DNA from: Pseudomonas sp. ML96
Lineage (GTDB): Bacteria > Pseudomonadota > Gammaproteobacteria > Pseudomonadales > Pseudomonadaceae
Direction of reading: 5' to 3'
Assembly: GCF_000761545.1 (NCBI RefSeq)
Contig: NZ_JPMY01000021.1
Span: forward strand, 1-64,000
Length of the DNA: 64,000 nucleotides
Made by a program: the position numbers and the translations under genes. Below, one piece after another: positions 28,204-37,666 of this stretch (position 1 is its first letter; the number at the start of each line of letters is the position of its first letter). Under the pieces are notes generated by a model. The model made no database searches, was not told where the DNA came from, and was given only the letters and a program-made list of their open reading frames with translations.

Positions 28204-30429
28204 TCATTTTTCCCGCCAGAAACGCGCACGCTGGCGCCAGCCGACAACGCCCTCTCCGGTGCCCAGCAACAGACGCAGCGCGCCCTGCTCGGCGCTGTCG
28301 TGCAGGGCAATGCCGCGCGCCTGGTAACGCGCCAGCACACCCGGATGCGGATGGCCGAAAGGGTTGTGCCAGCCGCGCGAAAGTAGGGCCGCATGCGGCT
28401 GCACCGCATCGAGGAACACGCCAGACGAGGAACTGCGGCTGCCATGGTGCGGCACCTGCAGCCAATCGGCACGCAGCTCGGGACCCAGTTCGAGCAGCGC
28501 CCGCTCAGTCCGCGCATCGATATCGCCGGTCAGCAACAGGCTTTCCCCCACGGCTTGCACCTTGAGCAGGCACGAGGCCTGGTTGCCCTGCTCTGCCTGC
28601 GACCAGCGCCAGGTGGTGAAGCGCACACCATCCCAATCCCAGCTGGCGCCATCGACACAGGGCTGCGCCTGCAACTGAGCCGGCAACTCTGCTGCCTCGC
28701 CACTCAGTACCCGCCCCACGGGCATACCGCGCGCCATCGCCCCGGCGCCACCGGAGTGATCGCTGTCGGCATGGCTGAGCAACATCAGATCAAGCCGCCC
28801 CACGCCGAGCTGGCGCAGCGAAGGCAGCACCACGCGCTCGCCCAGATCGAAGTCGCCGAAACGCGGCCCAGCGTCATACAGCAGCGCATGCTCGCGGGTG
28901 CGCACCAGCACCGCCAGGCCCTGGCCGACATCCAGCTGCCAGACCTCCGCCTGCCCCGGTTCAATCTGCTCGCGCGGCGGCAGAAACAGCGCCAGAACCA
29001 GCACCAAGCCCAAGGCGCGCGCCGGTACGCCCGATGGCGCCAGGCAGAGCAGCACGCCCAGACTGCCGAGCAACCAACACCAGAGCGGGACCGCCGTCGG
29101 CAACCAGGCCGGCAGCAGCGCCGCGATCCACGCCAGCGCCAGGAACAGCAGCTCCAGTAGTCCGCCGGCCAGCCACAGAATCGCCTCGCCCAGCCAGGGC
29201 ACCGGCAAGAACAGCGTGCCAAGTAGTGCCAGCGGTACCACCAGCAGGCTGACCCAGGGCACCGCCAGCAGATTGGCCAGCGGGCCGCTCAGGCTGAGCG
29301 GCAGGCCGAGGGCGAAAAACAGCGGTAGCAGCCCCAACGCCAGGGTCCATTGGGCACGCCACCAGACCCGCCACCAGGACCAGGCGCCGAGCCTGCCGCC
29401 AAACACCCAGGCGAGCACCGCCACCGCGCCGAATGACAGCCAGAAGCCCGCCTGCAGGCTGGCCAATGGTTCGACCAGCAACACCAGGACAAAGGCCAGC
29501 AGCAGCGGCCACCACAGGCCGAGATGGCGAAAGCGCAGGCGCCAGAGCAGGACCAGGGCGACCATCACGCAGGCTCGCCGCACCGGCACCTCGAACCCCG
29601 CCAACAGGCCATAGCCCAGCGCCCCGGCGAAGGCCAGGCCGCAGGCCCAAGGCAGCCAGGGCAATGCACGCGGCCACAGCCCCAGGCGGAAAGCGCCCGC
29701 GACCAAGCCATAGAGCAGCGCCGCCAGCATGGCCACATGCTGACCGGAGATCACCAGCAGATGCACGGTGCCGGTGTCCTGCAGCACCTTCCAGTCGGCG
29801 CGACTCAGCCCGGAGTCGTCGCCCAGCACCAGCGCGGCCAAGCCGCCGGCACGGCCGTGCGCCTCGACGCTCAGCAGGCGCTGGCGCAGCTGATCGCGCC
29901 AGGCGGCAGGACCATTCGCCGCGCCCAGGCGCTCGCCCTGCTTGACCGTACCGGTAGCGCCGATGCGCTGGGCGAGCAACCAGGCCTCGTAATCGAAGCC
30001 TTGCGGATTGACCAGGCCACGCGGGCGCTTGAGCTTGACCGCCAGGCGCCAGCGCTCGCCCGCCTGCAGTGGCGGGCCGTCGTACCAGGCCAGGCGCATA
30101 CGCTGCGGCAGGCGATGCGCCCGTGTACTGGCCTCCTCCAGCTGGAAACGCACCACGCCCTCCCCCATCTCCGCCAAGCCGGCGACTTGCCCCTCCAGCC
30201 ATAGGGTGCGCCCATCCAGGTCTACAGACAGGCGATCATCCAGGGCCAGCTGTGCGCTGGCGCAAGCCCAGGCGAAGCCGAGCAGAAAAAAAGCCACGGG
30301 ATAGCTGCGCCAGGGCAGCAACATCAGTGCGATTGGCAGCAACGCCAGCAACTGCCAGGTCGCCGGCAGCTGTGGCAAGAACGGCAGGCAGGCCAGGCCT
30401 GCGGCCAGCGCGAGCATCCCTGTGCGCAT
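28204..30429 (-). CDS. comEC: ComEC/Rec2 DNA uptake channel protein
   Basis: The 741-residue product has several N-terminal helices, an OB-like DUF4131 part, the polytopic Competence domain (about 215-480; LLVISGQHVAMLAALLYG is its signature) and a C-terminal metallo-beta-lactamase domain (DVGQGLAVLV, LLSHADSDHSGG, PHHGSRSSSS). ComEC carries single-stranded DNA through the inner membrane in transformation, and the C-terminal domain may be the nuclease that degrades one strand. It is full length with no frameshift. It stands alone, divergent from the DUF2062 gene with the two ends overlapping. Confidence 0.93.
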   Translation of the reverse strand: MRTGMLALAAGLACLPFLPQLPATWQLLALLPIALMLLPWRSYPVAFFLLGFAWACASAQLALDDRLSVDLDGRTLWLEGQVAGLAEMGEGVVRFQLEEASTRAHRLPQRMRLAWYDGPPLQAGERWRLAVKLKRPRGLVNPQGFDYEAWLLAQRIGATGTVKQGERLGAANGPAAWRDQLRQRLLSVEAHGRAGGLAALVLGDDSGLSRADWKVLQDTGTVHLLVISGQHVAMLAALLYGLVAGAFRLGLWPRALPWLPWACGLAFAGALGYGLLAGFEVPVRRACVMVALVLLWRLRFRHLGLWWPLLLAFVLVLLVEPLASLQAGFWLSFGAVAVLAWVFGGRLGAWSWWRVWWRAQWTLALGLLPLFFALGLPLSLSGPLANLLAVPWVSLLVVPLALLGTLFLPVPWLGEAILWLAGGLLELLFLALAWIAALLPAWLPTAVPLWCWLLGSLGVLLCLAPSGVPARALGLVLVLALFLPPREQIEPGQAEVWQLDVGQGLAVLVRTREHALLYDAGPRFGDFDLGERVVLPSLRQLGVGRLDLMLLSHADSDHSGGAGAMARGMPVGRVLSGEAAELPAQLQAQPCVDGASWDWDGVRFTTWRWSQAEQGNQASCLLKVQAVGESLLLTGDIDARTERALLELGPELRADWLQVPHHGSRSSSSGVFLDAVQPHAALLSRGWHNPFGHPHPGVLARYQARGIALHDSAEQGALRLLLGTGEGVVGWRQRARFWREK

Positions 30430-30526
30430 CGTTTTCCCATCCTTGGGTTATCGGTTGTCACAATGCGGCCAAACCCGCCTGCGACCATCGGTGCATAATA
30501 GCCGCTCGTGTTTTTCGAGACTGCCC

Positions 30527-31057
30527 ATGCCTCGCCGCCTATTCAAACGCTACATGCCCAATCCGGACATGATCCGGGAGCACAAGTCGCTACGCTTCCT
30601 CGGTACCCTGCTGCACGATCCCAACCTCTGGCACCTGAACCGCCACTCGGTGGCGCGTGCCATGGCTGCAGGTCTGTTCGCCGCCTTCATCCCGGCCCCC
30701 GCGCAGATGCTGATCGCCGCCTGCCTGGCGATTCCGATCCGCGCCAACCTGCCGATCTCGGTGGGTCTGGTCTGGCTGACCAACCCCTTCACCATGCCGC
30801 CGATCTTCTACTGCACCTACAAGATGGGCAGCTGGCTGCTCGGCATTCCGCCGATGGAGCTGCCGGACGAACTGACCTGGGAGTGGATCAGCGGCGAGCT
30901 GAGCATCGTCTGGAAGCCCTTCCTGCTCGGCTCGGTGGTCACCGGCGCGCTGCTCGGCGCCCTGGCCTACGCCACCACCATGCTGTATTGGCGCTGGTGG
31001 GTCGCACACAGCTGGCGCAAGCGCGCCGAACGCCGTCGGCAAGCCGCCGACCAATAA
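30527..31057 (+). CDS. DUF2062 membrane protein
   Basis: From ATG 30527 (MPRRLFKRYMPNPDMIREHK) the product has 176 residues. It shows LNRHSVARAMAAGLFAAFIPAPAQ, typical of DUF2062, and three to four membrane segments (residues 45-70, 80-100, 130-150). The C-terminus is Arg-rich. The function is unknown. An earlier start at 30422 would begin within the comEC start region and lacks support. Confidence 0.88.
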   Translation: MPRRLFKRYMPNPDMIREHKSLRFLGTLLHDPNLWHLNRHSVARAMAAGLFAAFIPAPAQMLIAACLAIPIRANLPISVGLVWLTNPFTMPPIFYCTYKMGSWLLGIPPMELPDELTWEWISGELSIVWKPFLLGSVVTGALLGALAYATTMLYWRWWVAHSWRKRAERRRQAADQ

Positions 31058-31060
31058 AAG

Positions 31061-31087
31061 AAAACGCCGCTGTTCAGCGGCGTTTTT
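31061..31087. terminator. Terminator shared by the DUF2062 gene and lolE
   Basis: ACGCCGCTG, loop TT, CAGCGGCGT, with AAAA before and TTTTT after. It lies between convergent genes and can serve both strands. It overlaps the last base of lolE's flank. Confidence 0.88.
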
Positions 31088-31088
31088 C

Positions 31089-32333
31089 TTATTCGTAACG
31101 CAGGGCCTCGGCCGGCTGCGTGCGCGATGCGCGCCAGGACGGATACAGCGTGGCGAGGAAGCTCATGGTCAGCGCCGCAGTGCAGATCAGTAGCACATCC
31201 AGGCCACGCAGATCAGACGGCAGGCTGCTGATGAAGTACACGTCCGAGCTGAACACATGGGTACCGGCCGCGCGCTCCAGCCAGGCGACCCAACCGCTGA
31301 TATTGAGGGCGACGATCACGCCCAGCACGCCACCGACCAGGGTACCGATGCAGCCGATCACAGTGCCCTGGACCATGAACACCGTCATGATCTGCCCCGG
31401 CGTGGCGCCCAGGGTACGCAGGATGGCGATGTCCGCACGCTTGTCGGCGACCACCATGATCAGCGTGGCGATGATGTTGAACGCGGCCACCGCGATGATC
31501 AGTAGCAGGAGCAGGCCGATCATGGTCTTCTCCATCTGCATGGCGCTGAACAGGCTGCCCTGGGTGCGCGTCCAGTCGACGGCCTTGAAGCCAGCGCCCA
31601 GCTCGCGGGCGATAGAGGCGGAAACCTGCGGCGCCTGGTACAGATCCTTGAGAGAAATGCGCACGCTCTGCACCTGACCTTCGGCCAAGCGCTGGATGCC
31701 GGAGGCATCGGCGATATGGATCAGCGCCAGGCTGCCATCGAGCTCGGCGCCGACCTTGAACACGCCGACCACAGACAGACGCAGCATGCGCGGGGTGATG
31801 CCACCCGCCGCGCCACTCAGCTCCGGCACGATCAGGGTCAGCTTGTCGCCCACGTTGAGACGGAAGCGCCGCGCGGTGATCTCACCGATCACCACGCCGA
31901 ACTCGCCGGCCTTGAGGTCGGCCAGGTTGCCCTGGACCATGTGCTGACCGAGGATCGAGACCTTCGCCTCCTCGGCCGGGTCGATGCCGTTGACCTGCAC
32001 CGGCTGCATGGTGCCCTTGTAGGAAAACATGCCATCCAGTTCGGCGAAGGGTGCGGCGCCGACCACCTCGGGATGCTTCATCGCCCGCGCCGCCACGGCC
32101 TGCCAGTCGTCCAGCGGCTGTTCGGCGCTGAGGGTCGCGTGCGGCACCATGCCGAGGATGCGCGAGCTCATTTCCTTCTGGAAACCGTTCATCACCGACA
32201 GCACCACGATCATCGCCAGCACGCCCAGGCCCAGGCCGATCATCGACGCCAGCGAGATGAACGAGATGTAGTGGTTGCGCCGCTTGGCGCGGGTGTAGCG
32301 AATACCGATGAAGAGCGAGAGGGGTCTGAACAT
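31089..32333 (-). CDS. lolE: Lipoprotein-releasing transporter permease LolE
   Basis: The 414-residue product starts MFRPLSLFIGIRYTRAKRRN. It has four helices: one near residue 20-45, then a large periplasmic domain, then three in the last third ([21 protein letters not shown] and following), the MacB/FtsX-like permease layout. It is a paralogue of lolC (start and end match closely). With LolC and LolD it takes lipoproteins out of the inner membrane to LolA. It is placed as LolE because it follows lolD. Confidence 0.92.
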   Translation of the reverse strand: MFRPLSLFIGIRYTRAKRRNHYISFISLASMIGLGLGVLAMIVVLSVMNGFQKEMSSRILGMVPHATLSAEQPLDDWQAVAARAMKHPEVVGAAPFAELDGMFSYKGTMQPVQVNGIDPAEEAKVSILGQHMVQGNLADLKAGEFGVVIGEITARRFRLNVGDKLTLIVPELSGAAGGITPRMLRLSVVGVFKVGAELDGSLALIHIADASGIQRLAEGQVQSVRISLKDLYQAPQVSASIARELGAGFKAVDWTRTQGSLFSAMQMEKTMIGLLLLLIIAVAAFNIIATLIMVVADKRADIAILRTLGATPGQIMTVFMVQGTVIGCIGTLVGGVLGVIVALNISGWVAWLERAAGTHVFSSDVYFISSLPSDLRGLDVLLICTAALTMSFLATLYPSWRASRTQPAEALRYE

Positions 32334-32334
32334 A

Positions 32335-33018
32335 TCAGGCAGCTACCAGTCGGCCATCTTCCAGGCGCAGTACGCGATCCATCTGCCCCGCCAGTTGCGG
32401 GTCGTGGGTCACCACCAGGAAGGCGGTCTGCGACGAGGTGCTGAGTTCGCGCATCAGATCCTGAATGCCCTGGGCGGTGTGCTGGTCGAGGTTGCCGGTC
32501 GGCTCGTCGAGCAGTACCAGCGCCGGGTTGTTGACCAGGGCGCGGGCGATGGCCACGCGCTGGCGCTCGCCACCGGACAGCTCGGCCGGCTTGTGCGACA
32601 GGCGATGGCCGAGGCCGACCCGCTCCAGCAGCTTGGTGGCACGCTGGCGCACTTCAGCGATCGGCGTCTTGCCGATCAGCAGCGGCATGCACACGTTCTC
32701 CAGCGCGGTGAACTCCGGCAGCAGGTGGTGAAACTGGTAGACGAAGCCCAGCGCGCGATTGCGCAGCAGGCCTCGGGCCTTCTCGTTGAGTGCCGAGAGC
32801 TCCTCACCAGCCAGCCAGACGCTGCCGCGGCTCGGCGTATCCAGGCCGCCGAGCATGTTGAGCAGAGTGCTCTTGCCCGAGCCGGAAGTGCCGACGATGG
32901 CCACACGCTCGCCGGGCAGCAGCTCCAGCTCGACATTGGCCAGTACTTCGACCGTCTGCGGGCCTTCCTCGTAGCTCTTGCCCAGGTTGCGGCAACTCAG
33001 GACGGACTTGTCACTCAT
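32335..33018 (-). CDS. lolD: Lipoprotein-releasing ABC ATPase LolD
   Basis: From ATG 33018 ([19 protein letters not shown]), overlapping lolC, the product has 227 residues. Motifs: [18 protein letters not shown] (Walker A), the Q-loop region, [15 protein letters not shown] (signature), [12 protein letters not shown] (Walker B) and the H-loop VTHD. It powers LolC/LolE. Confidence 0.95.
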   Translation of the reverse strand: MSDKSVLSCRNLGKSYEEGPQTVEVLANVELELLPGERVAIVGTSGSGKSTLLNMLGGLDTPSRGSVWLAGEELSALNEKARGLLRNRALGFVYQFHHLLPEFTALENVCMPLLIGKTPIAEVRQRATKLLERVGLGHRLSHKPAELSGGERQRVAIARALVNNPALVLLDEPTGNLDQHTAQGIQDLMRELSTSSQTAFLVVTHDPQLAGQMDRVLRLEDGRLVAA

Positions 33019-34267
33019 AACGCAAAGCCTCCGCAGGCTGGGTGCGCGCCGCACGCCAGGCCGGGTAAAGGGTGGCAAGGAAACTCAGGACCAGCGCCGC
33101 ACCGCAGACCAGCGCCACGTCGCTGACCTGCACCTGCGACGGCAGGTAATCGATGAAATACACCTCGGCATTGAGGAACTGGATGCCGAGCAGGCCCTCC
33201 AGCCCCTTGATCGCTGCACTGACGTTCAGCGCCGCCAGCACGCCGAGCACGCCACCGAGCAGGGTGCCGACTACGCCGATCACCGTGCCCTGGACCATGA
33301 AGGTGGCCATGATCTGCCGCGGCGTGGCGCCGAGGGTACGCAGGATGGCGATATCGGATTTCTTGTCGGTCACCACCATCACCAGGGTGGAGATGATGTT
33401 GAAGGCAGCCACGGCGACGATCAGCAGCAGGAGCAGGCCGATCATGGTCTTCTCCATGCGGATGGCCTGGTACAGGTTGCCGTGGGTACGGGTCCAGTCG
33501 CGGGCGTAGAAGTCCTGGTCGCGCAGCAGACCGGCGAGCTCCCAGGCCACCTGCGGAGCCTGGAACAGGTCATGCAGTTTGAGGCGAATACCCTGAACCT
33601 CGCCCGGTTTCAGGCGCAGAAGGCGGCCGGCGTCCTGCACATGGGCCATCACCACATGGCCGTCGATCTCGCCGGCGCCGACGTGGAAGATGCCGACCAC
33701 GGTGAAGCGCTTCATTCGCGGGAACATGCCGGCCGGCGTCACTGCCACTTCGGGCGCGACGAAGGTGACCTTGTCACCGATCTTCAGACCGAGCTTCTTC
33801 GCCGCCAGGTCGCCAATGAGCATGCCGAAGCCGCCGGCCTCGAGCGAGTCGAGGGAGCCCTGATCCTTGAGGAAATAGTTGCCGATGATCGACACCTTGC
33901 CCTCTTCGGCAGGGTCGATGGCGTTGATCAGTACCTTCTGCACCTGACCGTTGTTGGTCAACAGGCCCTGCATCTGGGTGAACGGCGCCACGGCCGCGAC
34001 CTGCGGGTGACGCAGCAGCCCTTCACCGATGGTGCGCCAATCCTGGATCGGCGTGGGGCTATCGAGGGTCGCGTGCGGCACCATGCCCAGTACGCGATCA
34101 CGCATCTCGCGGTCGAAGCCATTCATGACCGACAGCACAACGATCATCACCAGCACGCCGAGGGCGAGGCCGATAATGGAGGTCAGGGAGATGAAGGAGA
34201 CAAACAGGCTGCGGCGTCGGGCCCGCGTGTAACGCAAGCCGATAAAGAACGGCAGGGGTCTGAACAT
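33011..34267 (-). CDS. lolC: Lipoprotein-releasing transporter permease LolC
   Basis: I chose ATG 34267 ([20 protein letters not shown]), which matches the lolE start; the 418-residue product has the same four-helix layout with a large periplasmic domain. The permease part has [20 protein letters not shown] and [17 protein letters not shown]. In LolC a hook in the periplasmic domain binds LolA. First gene of lolCDE, and divergent from the PilZ gene with 98 bases between. Confidence 0.92.
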   Translation of the reverse strand: MFRPLPFFIGLRYTRARRRSLFVSFISLTSIIGLALGVLVMIVVLSVMNGFDREMRDRVLGMVPHATLDSPTPIQDWRTIGEGLLRHPQVAAVAPFTQMQGLLTNNGQVQKVLINAIDPAEEGKVSIIGNYFLKDQGSLDSLEAGGFGMLIGDLAAKKLGLKIGDKVTFVAPEVAVTPAGMFPRMKRFTVVGIFHVGAGEIDGHVVMAHVQDAGRLLRLKPGEVQGIRLKLHDLFQAPQVAWELAGLLRDQDFYARDWTRTHGNLYQAIRMEKTMIGLLLLLIVAVAAFNIISTLVMVVTDKKSDIAILRTLGATPRQIMATFMVQGTVIGVVGTLLGGVLGVLAALNVSAAIKGLEGLLGIQFLNAEVYFIDYLPSQVQVSDVALVCGAALVLSFLATLYPAWRAARTQPAEALRYE

Positions 34268-34365
34268 GAGTGAGGAGTTCGCTGGCGAAAAGAGAGAAAC
34301 GTCCTTGTGGCGAGGCCTGGCGCGCGGCCTTACACTCAGACCACCACTGCTGCCATGGGTTCGCC

Positions 34366-34941
34366 ATGTCGAATCAAGACGTCGATGATCGCCGCGAATA
34401 CTACCGTATCGAGGATACGATCGCACTGGATTTCAGCCTGCTCTCCGGGGCCGAGGCGCATGCCAGTGACCCGCTGCACGACAACTCGCCGCTGTTCAAT
34501 CTGCTCAGCGATCTGCACCTGATGGACTTCGAGTCGCAGCATCTGCTGCGACATATCAGCGAGCGCGATCGCACCCTGGCCAACTACCTGAAGGTAATGA
34601 ACAAGCGCATCGACCTGCTCGGTCAGGCCGTGGCGCAGAGCCTGCTGCGCGACATCGGCGCGCCGCGCCGGGTGTCCATCTCCGAAGGCGGCATCAGCTT
34701 CAGCAACGCCAAGCCGGTGCCTGTCGGCAGCCACCTGGCGATCAAGATGGTGCTCATGCCCCAAGCCCTGGGCTTACTGCTGCGCGCCCAGGTCGTGCAT
34801 TGCCAGCCGCGCGACAACGAGCAGTTCGAGATCGGCACCGAGTTCGAGGCCCTGACCGACGCCCAGCGCCAGCTGGTCGCTCGCCACATCCTGCAGAAAC
34901 AGGCCTTGGAGCGACGCATCGCCAAGGAACAGCAACGATGA
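34366..34941 (+). CDS. PilZ-domain protein
   Basis: From ATG 34366 (MSNQDVDDRREYYRIEDTIA) the product has 191 residues. The opening RREYYRIED gives an RR-x3-R pattern of the c-di-GMP-binding PilZ switch. The C-terminal half (about 95-185) is the PilZ barrel, with VSISEGGISFSNAK in place of the D/NxSxxG motif and FEIGTEFEALTD. The middle is helical. It could bind c-di-GMP, but the effector output is unknown. The next gene overlaps its end (ATGA). Confidence 0.85.
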   Translation: MSNQDVDDRREYYRIEDTIALDFSLLSGAEAHASDPLHDNSPLFNLLSDLHLMDFESQHLLRHISERDRTLANYLKVMNKRIDLLGQAVAQSLLRDIGAPRRVSISEGGISFSNAKPVPVGSHLAIKMVLMPQALGLLLRAQVVHCQPRDNEQFEIGTEFEALTDAQRQLVARHILQKQALERRIAKEQQR

Positions 34942-35237
34942 GGCTGTCCCGCGCCCTGCTCTTCACCCTGTTGCTGTCACCGCTGGTTCAGGCCGAGACC
35001 ATCGAGATCCCCGTCGGCCAGCAGGGCGACGCCGTCGCCAACCTGCCGCAGAAGGGCGAATCCAAGCGTTCGGTGCTGGAGCGCTTTGGCCTGGCCGACG
35101 AGGAACACCCGCCAGTGGGCAAGCCGCCCATCACTCGCTGGGACTACCGCAGCTTCAGCGTCTATTTCGAATACGACCACGTGATCAACAGCGTGCTGCA
35201 CCACCAGCAGCACTACCCCATCAAGGATCAACAGTGA
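34938..35237 (+). CDS. Small secreted protein next to the phosphodiesterase gene
   Basis: From ATG 34938 the 99-residue product has a signal peptide (MRLSRALLFTLLLSPLVQAE, cut after VQA). The mature part carries KGESKRSVLERFGLADEEHP and ends in a short aromatic stretch with SFSVYFEYDHVINSVLHH, resembling small conserved Pseudomonas periplasmic proteins of no known role. It overlaps the PilZ gene and the phosphodiesterase gene by 4 bases each, so the three are one coupled unit. Confidence 0.82.
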   Translation: MRLSRALLFTLLLSPLVQAETIEIPVGQQGDAVANLPQKGESKRSVLERFGLADEEHPPVGKPPITRWDYRSFSVYFEYDHVINSVLHHQQHYPIKDQQ

Positions 35238-35953
35238 CCCTCATCTACGGCCACCGCGGTGCCAAGGGCGAAGCACCGGAAAACACCCTCGCCAGCTTCC
35301 AGCAATGCCTCGCTCACGGCGTGACCCGCTGCGAGCTGGACCTGCACCTGTCGCGCGACGGCGAGCTGATGGTGATCCACGACCCGACGCTCAAGCGCAC
35401 CACCGGCCGCCGCGGCAAGGTGGTGGAGCACGAGGCCGCCGAACTGGTGACCCTCGATGCCCGCCTGGGCGGCCCCGGCTGGAAGACGCCCTGCCCCATC
35501 CCGAAACTGGAAACCCTGTTCGAACAGTGCCCCTTCGAGCATTGGCAGCTGGAAGTCAAAAGCGCCTCACGGGTGCGCGCCGCACGCACCGTGCTGGCCA
35601 TCCAGGCCCTGGCCGAGCGCTTCGGCATCAAGGACAAGGTCACCGTCACCAGCAGCTCGCGCGAAGTGCTGCGCGCCCTGCGCCGCCTGGCGCCGGAGCT
35701 GTCACGCGGCCTGGTGGCCGAATACAACTGGCTGGACCCACTCAAGGTCGCAGCTCACCACGAGTGCTCGATGCTCGCACTGAACTGGACCCTGTGCACC
35801 CCGGAGCGCCTGCTCAAGGCGCAGAAGGCCGGCCTGCACGTGTCGGTGTGGACGGTCAACGAACCGGCCCTGATGCGCCGCCTGGCCGACTTCGGCGCGG
35901 ACAGCATCATCACCGACTTTCCGGGGCTGGCGGTCGACACGCTCAAGCGCTGA
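35234..35953 (+). CDS. Glycerophosphodiester phosphodiesterase (cytoplasmic form)
   Basis: The 239-residue TIM-barrel protein has the GDPD motifs: YGHRGAKGEAPENTLASF, CELDLHLSRDGELMVIHDPT with the metal-binding E-x-D and the second catalytic histidine, and WTVNEPALMRRLADFG. There is no signal peptide, so it is the UgpQ-like type acting on glycerophosphodiesters in the cytoplasm. Confidence 0.92.
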   Translation: MTLIYGHRGAKGEAPENTLASFQQCLAHGVTRCELDLHLSRDGELMVIHDPTLKRTTGRRGKVVEHEAAELVTLDARLGGPGWKTPCPIPKLETLFEQCPFEHWQLEVKSASRVRAARTVLAIQALAERFGIKDKVTVTSSSREVLRALRRLAPELSRGLVAEYNWLDPLKVAAHHECSMLALNWTLCTPERLLKAQKAGLHVSVWTVNEPALMRRLADFGADSIITDFPGLAVDTLKR

Positions 35954-35981
35954 ACACGCCTTTCTCGAAAACGCAGCAGAC

Positions 35982-36015
35982 AAAAAGAAACCGGCCCTTG
36001 GGCCGGTTTCTTTTT
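35982..36015. terminator. Terminator after the phosphodiesterase gene
   Basis: GAAACCGGCC (35987-35996), loop CTTG, GGCCGGTTTC (36001-36010), then TTTTT; A run upstream. It ends the PilZ-phosphodiesterase unit and could also act on sthA from the other strand. Confidence 0.9.
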
Positions 36016-36117
36016 GCAGCATCGCGCCTGGTCAGAAGCTCTCCCGATTCGGCCAGCGCCAGGTGCGGGAGTCGTTGAGAGGATCCCCGACCGGTTCAGG
36101 CCACCGGTCGGAGCCGC

Positions 36118-37512
36118 TCAAAAAAGCCGGTTGAGACCGTCGAACGCCGCCACCCGATAGGCCTCGGCCATGGTCGGGTAGTTGAAGGTGGTGTTGACGA
36201 AGTACTTGATGGTATTCGCCTCGCCCTTCTGGTTCATGATCGCCTGGCCGATGTGCACGATCTCCGAGGCCTGGTAGCCGAAGCAGTGCACGCCAAGGAT
36301 TTCCAGGGTCTCGCGGTGGAACAGGATCTTCAGCATGCCCACTGGCTCGTGGGAAATCTGCGCCCGCGCCATGCCCTTGAAGAAAGCCTTGCCGACCTCG
36401 TAAGGGATCTTGGCCTGGGTCAGCTCCTTCTCGTTCTTGCCGATCGAGCTGATCTCCGGAATGGTGTAGATGCCGGTCGGCACGTCATCGACGAAGCGCC
36501 AGCTGTCGTTCTCCACCGCACTGCCGGCAGCCGAGCGGCCCTGGTCGGCGGCGGCACTGGCCAGGCTCGGCCAGCCGATCACGTCACCGGCGGCGAAGAT
36601 GTTCGACACCGAGGTACGGTACTGCTGATCGACGTCGATCTGACCACGGCTGTTGACCTTGATGCCGATGTTTTCCAGGCCCAGCTTGTCGGTGTTGCCG
36701 GTACGGCCGTTGCACCACAGCAGGCAGTCGGCCTTGATCTTCTTGCCCGACTTGAGGTGCAGGATCACGCCGTTATCCAGGCCCTCGATGCGCTCGTACT
36801 CCTCGTTGTGACGGATCAGCACGTTGTTGTTGCGCAGGTGGTAGCTCAGCGCATCGGAGATTTCGTCGTCGAGGAAGCTGAGCAGTTGGTCGCGGTTGTC
36901 GATCAGGTCGACCAGCACGCCCAAGCCACTGAAGATCGAGGCGTACTCGGAACCGATCACGCCCGCTCCGTAGATGATGATGCGGCGCGGGGTGTGGGTC
37001 AGGCTGAGGATGGTGTCGCTGTCATAGATACGCGGGTGGTGGAAGTCCACGTCCGCCGGACGATAGGGACGCGAGCCGGTGGCGATGATGACCTGCTTGG
37101 CCACCAGCTTCTCGACCACGCCGCTGGCGCAGACCACTTCAACGGTCTGCTCGTCATGGAAGCTGGCGGTGCCGAAGAACACGTCGACGCGGTTGCGCGC
37201 GTAGTAGCCGGTGCGCGAGGCGACCTGCTTGGAGATCACCCGCTCGGCGCTCTTCAGCACGTCGGGGAAGGAGAACCAGCGCGGCTCGCCGATCTGGCGG
37301 AACAGCGGGTTGGTGTTGTACTGCATGATCTGGCGCACCGAGTGACGCAGCGCCTTGGACGGAATGGTGCCGAGGTGGGTGCAGTTGCCGCCGACCAACG
37401 GACGGTTGTCGACTACCGCCACCTTGCGCCCGGCCTTGGCCGCGTTCATCGCCGCGCCTTCGCCCGCCGGGCCCGAGCCCAGCACCACCACGTCGTAGTT
37501 GTAGACCGCCAT
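36118..37512 (-). CDS. sthA: Soluble pyridine nucleotide transhydrogenase
   Basis: The 464-residue flavoprotein has [14 protein letters not shown] for FAD, the NAD-site block [17 protein letters not shown] and [20 protein letters not shown]. At the place of the redox disulfide of the related disulfide reductases it has [18 protein letters not shown]: the second cysteine is a threonine, as in known SthA. It moves hydride between NADPH and NAD+. Monocistronic. Confidence 0.95.
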   Translation of the reverse strand: MAVYNYDVVVLGSGPAGEGAAMNAAKAGRKVAVVDNRPLVGGNCTHLGTIPSKALRHSVRQIMQYNTNPLFRQIGEPRWFSFPDVLKSAERVISKQVASRTGYYARNRVDVFFGTASFHDEQTVEVVCASGVVEKLVAKQVIIATGSRPYRPADVDFHHPRIYDSDTILSLTHTPRRIIIYGAGVIGSEYASIFSGLGVLVDLIDNRDQLLSFLDDEISDALSYHLRNNNVLIRHNEEYERIEGLDNGVILHLKSGKKIKADCLLWCNGRTGNTDKLGLENIGIKVNSRGQIDVDQQYRTSVSNIFAAGDVIGWPSLASAAADQGRSAAGSAVENDSWRFVDDVPTGIYTIPEISSIGKNEKELTQAKIPYEVGKAFFKGMARAQISHEPVGMLKILFHRETLEILGVHCFGYQASEIVHIGQAIMNQKGEANTIKYFVNTTFNYPTMAEAYRVAAFDGLNRLF

Positions 37513-37666
37513 GCTTACTCCTCATCACGCGCCGGACGCTCCAGCGGCGCCCGGTTCGACCGCGGCACCCCATGGCCGCGATCTCGAATTGCTTCACATA
37601 GCTTAGCCATGTGATTTTGCCGCGCACATTAGCGCTTGGTCGCGTCGTAGGCGAGCTTTCTATCCA

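Noticed and set aside
32335..34267. The two Lol permeases as a recent tandem duplication
   Set aside because: lolC and lolE are ancient paralogues in many proteobacteria and differ throughout.
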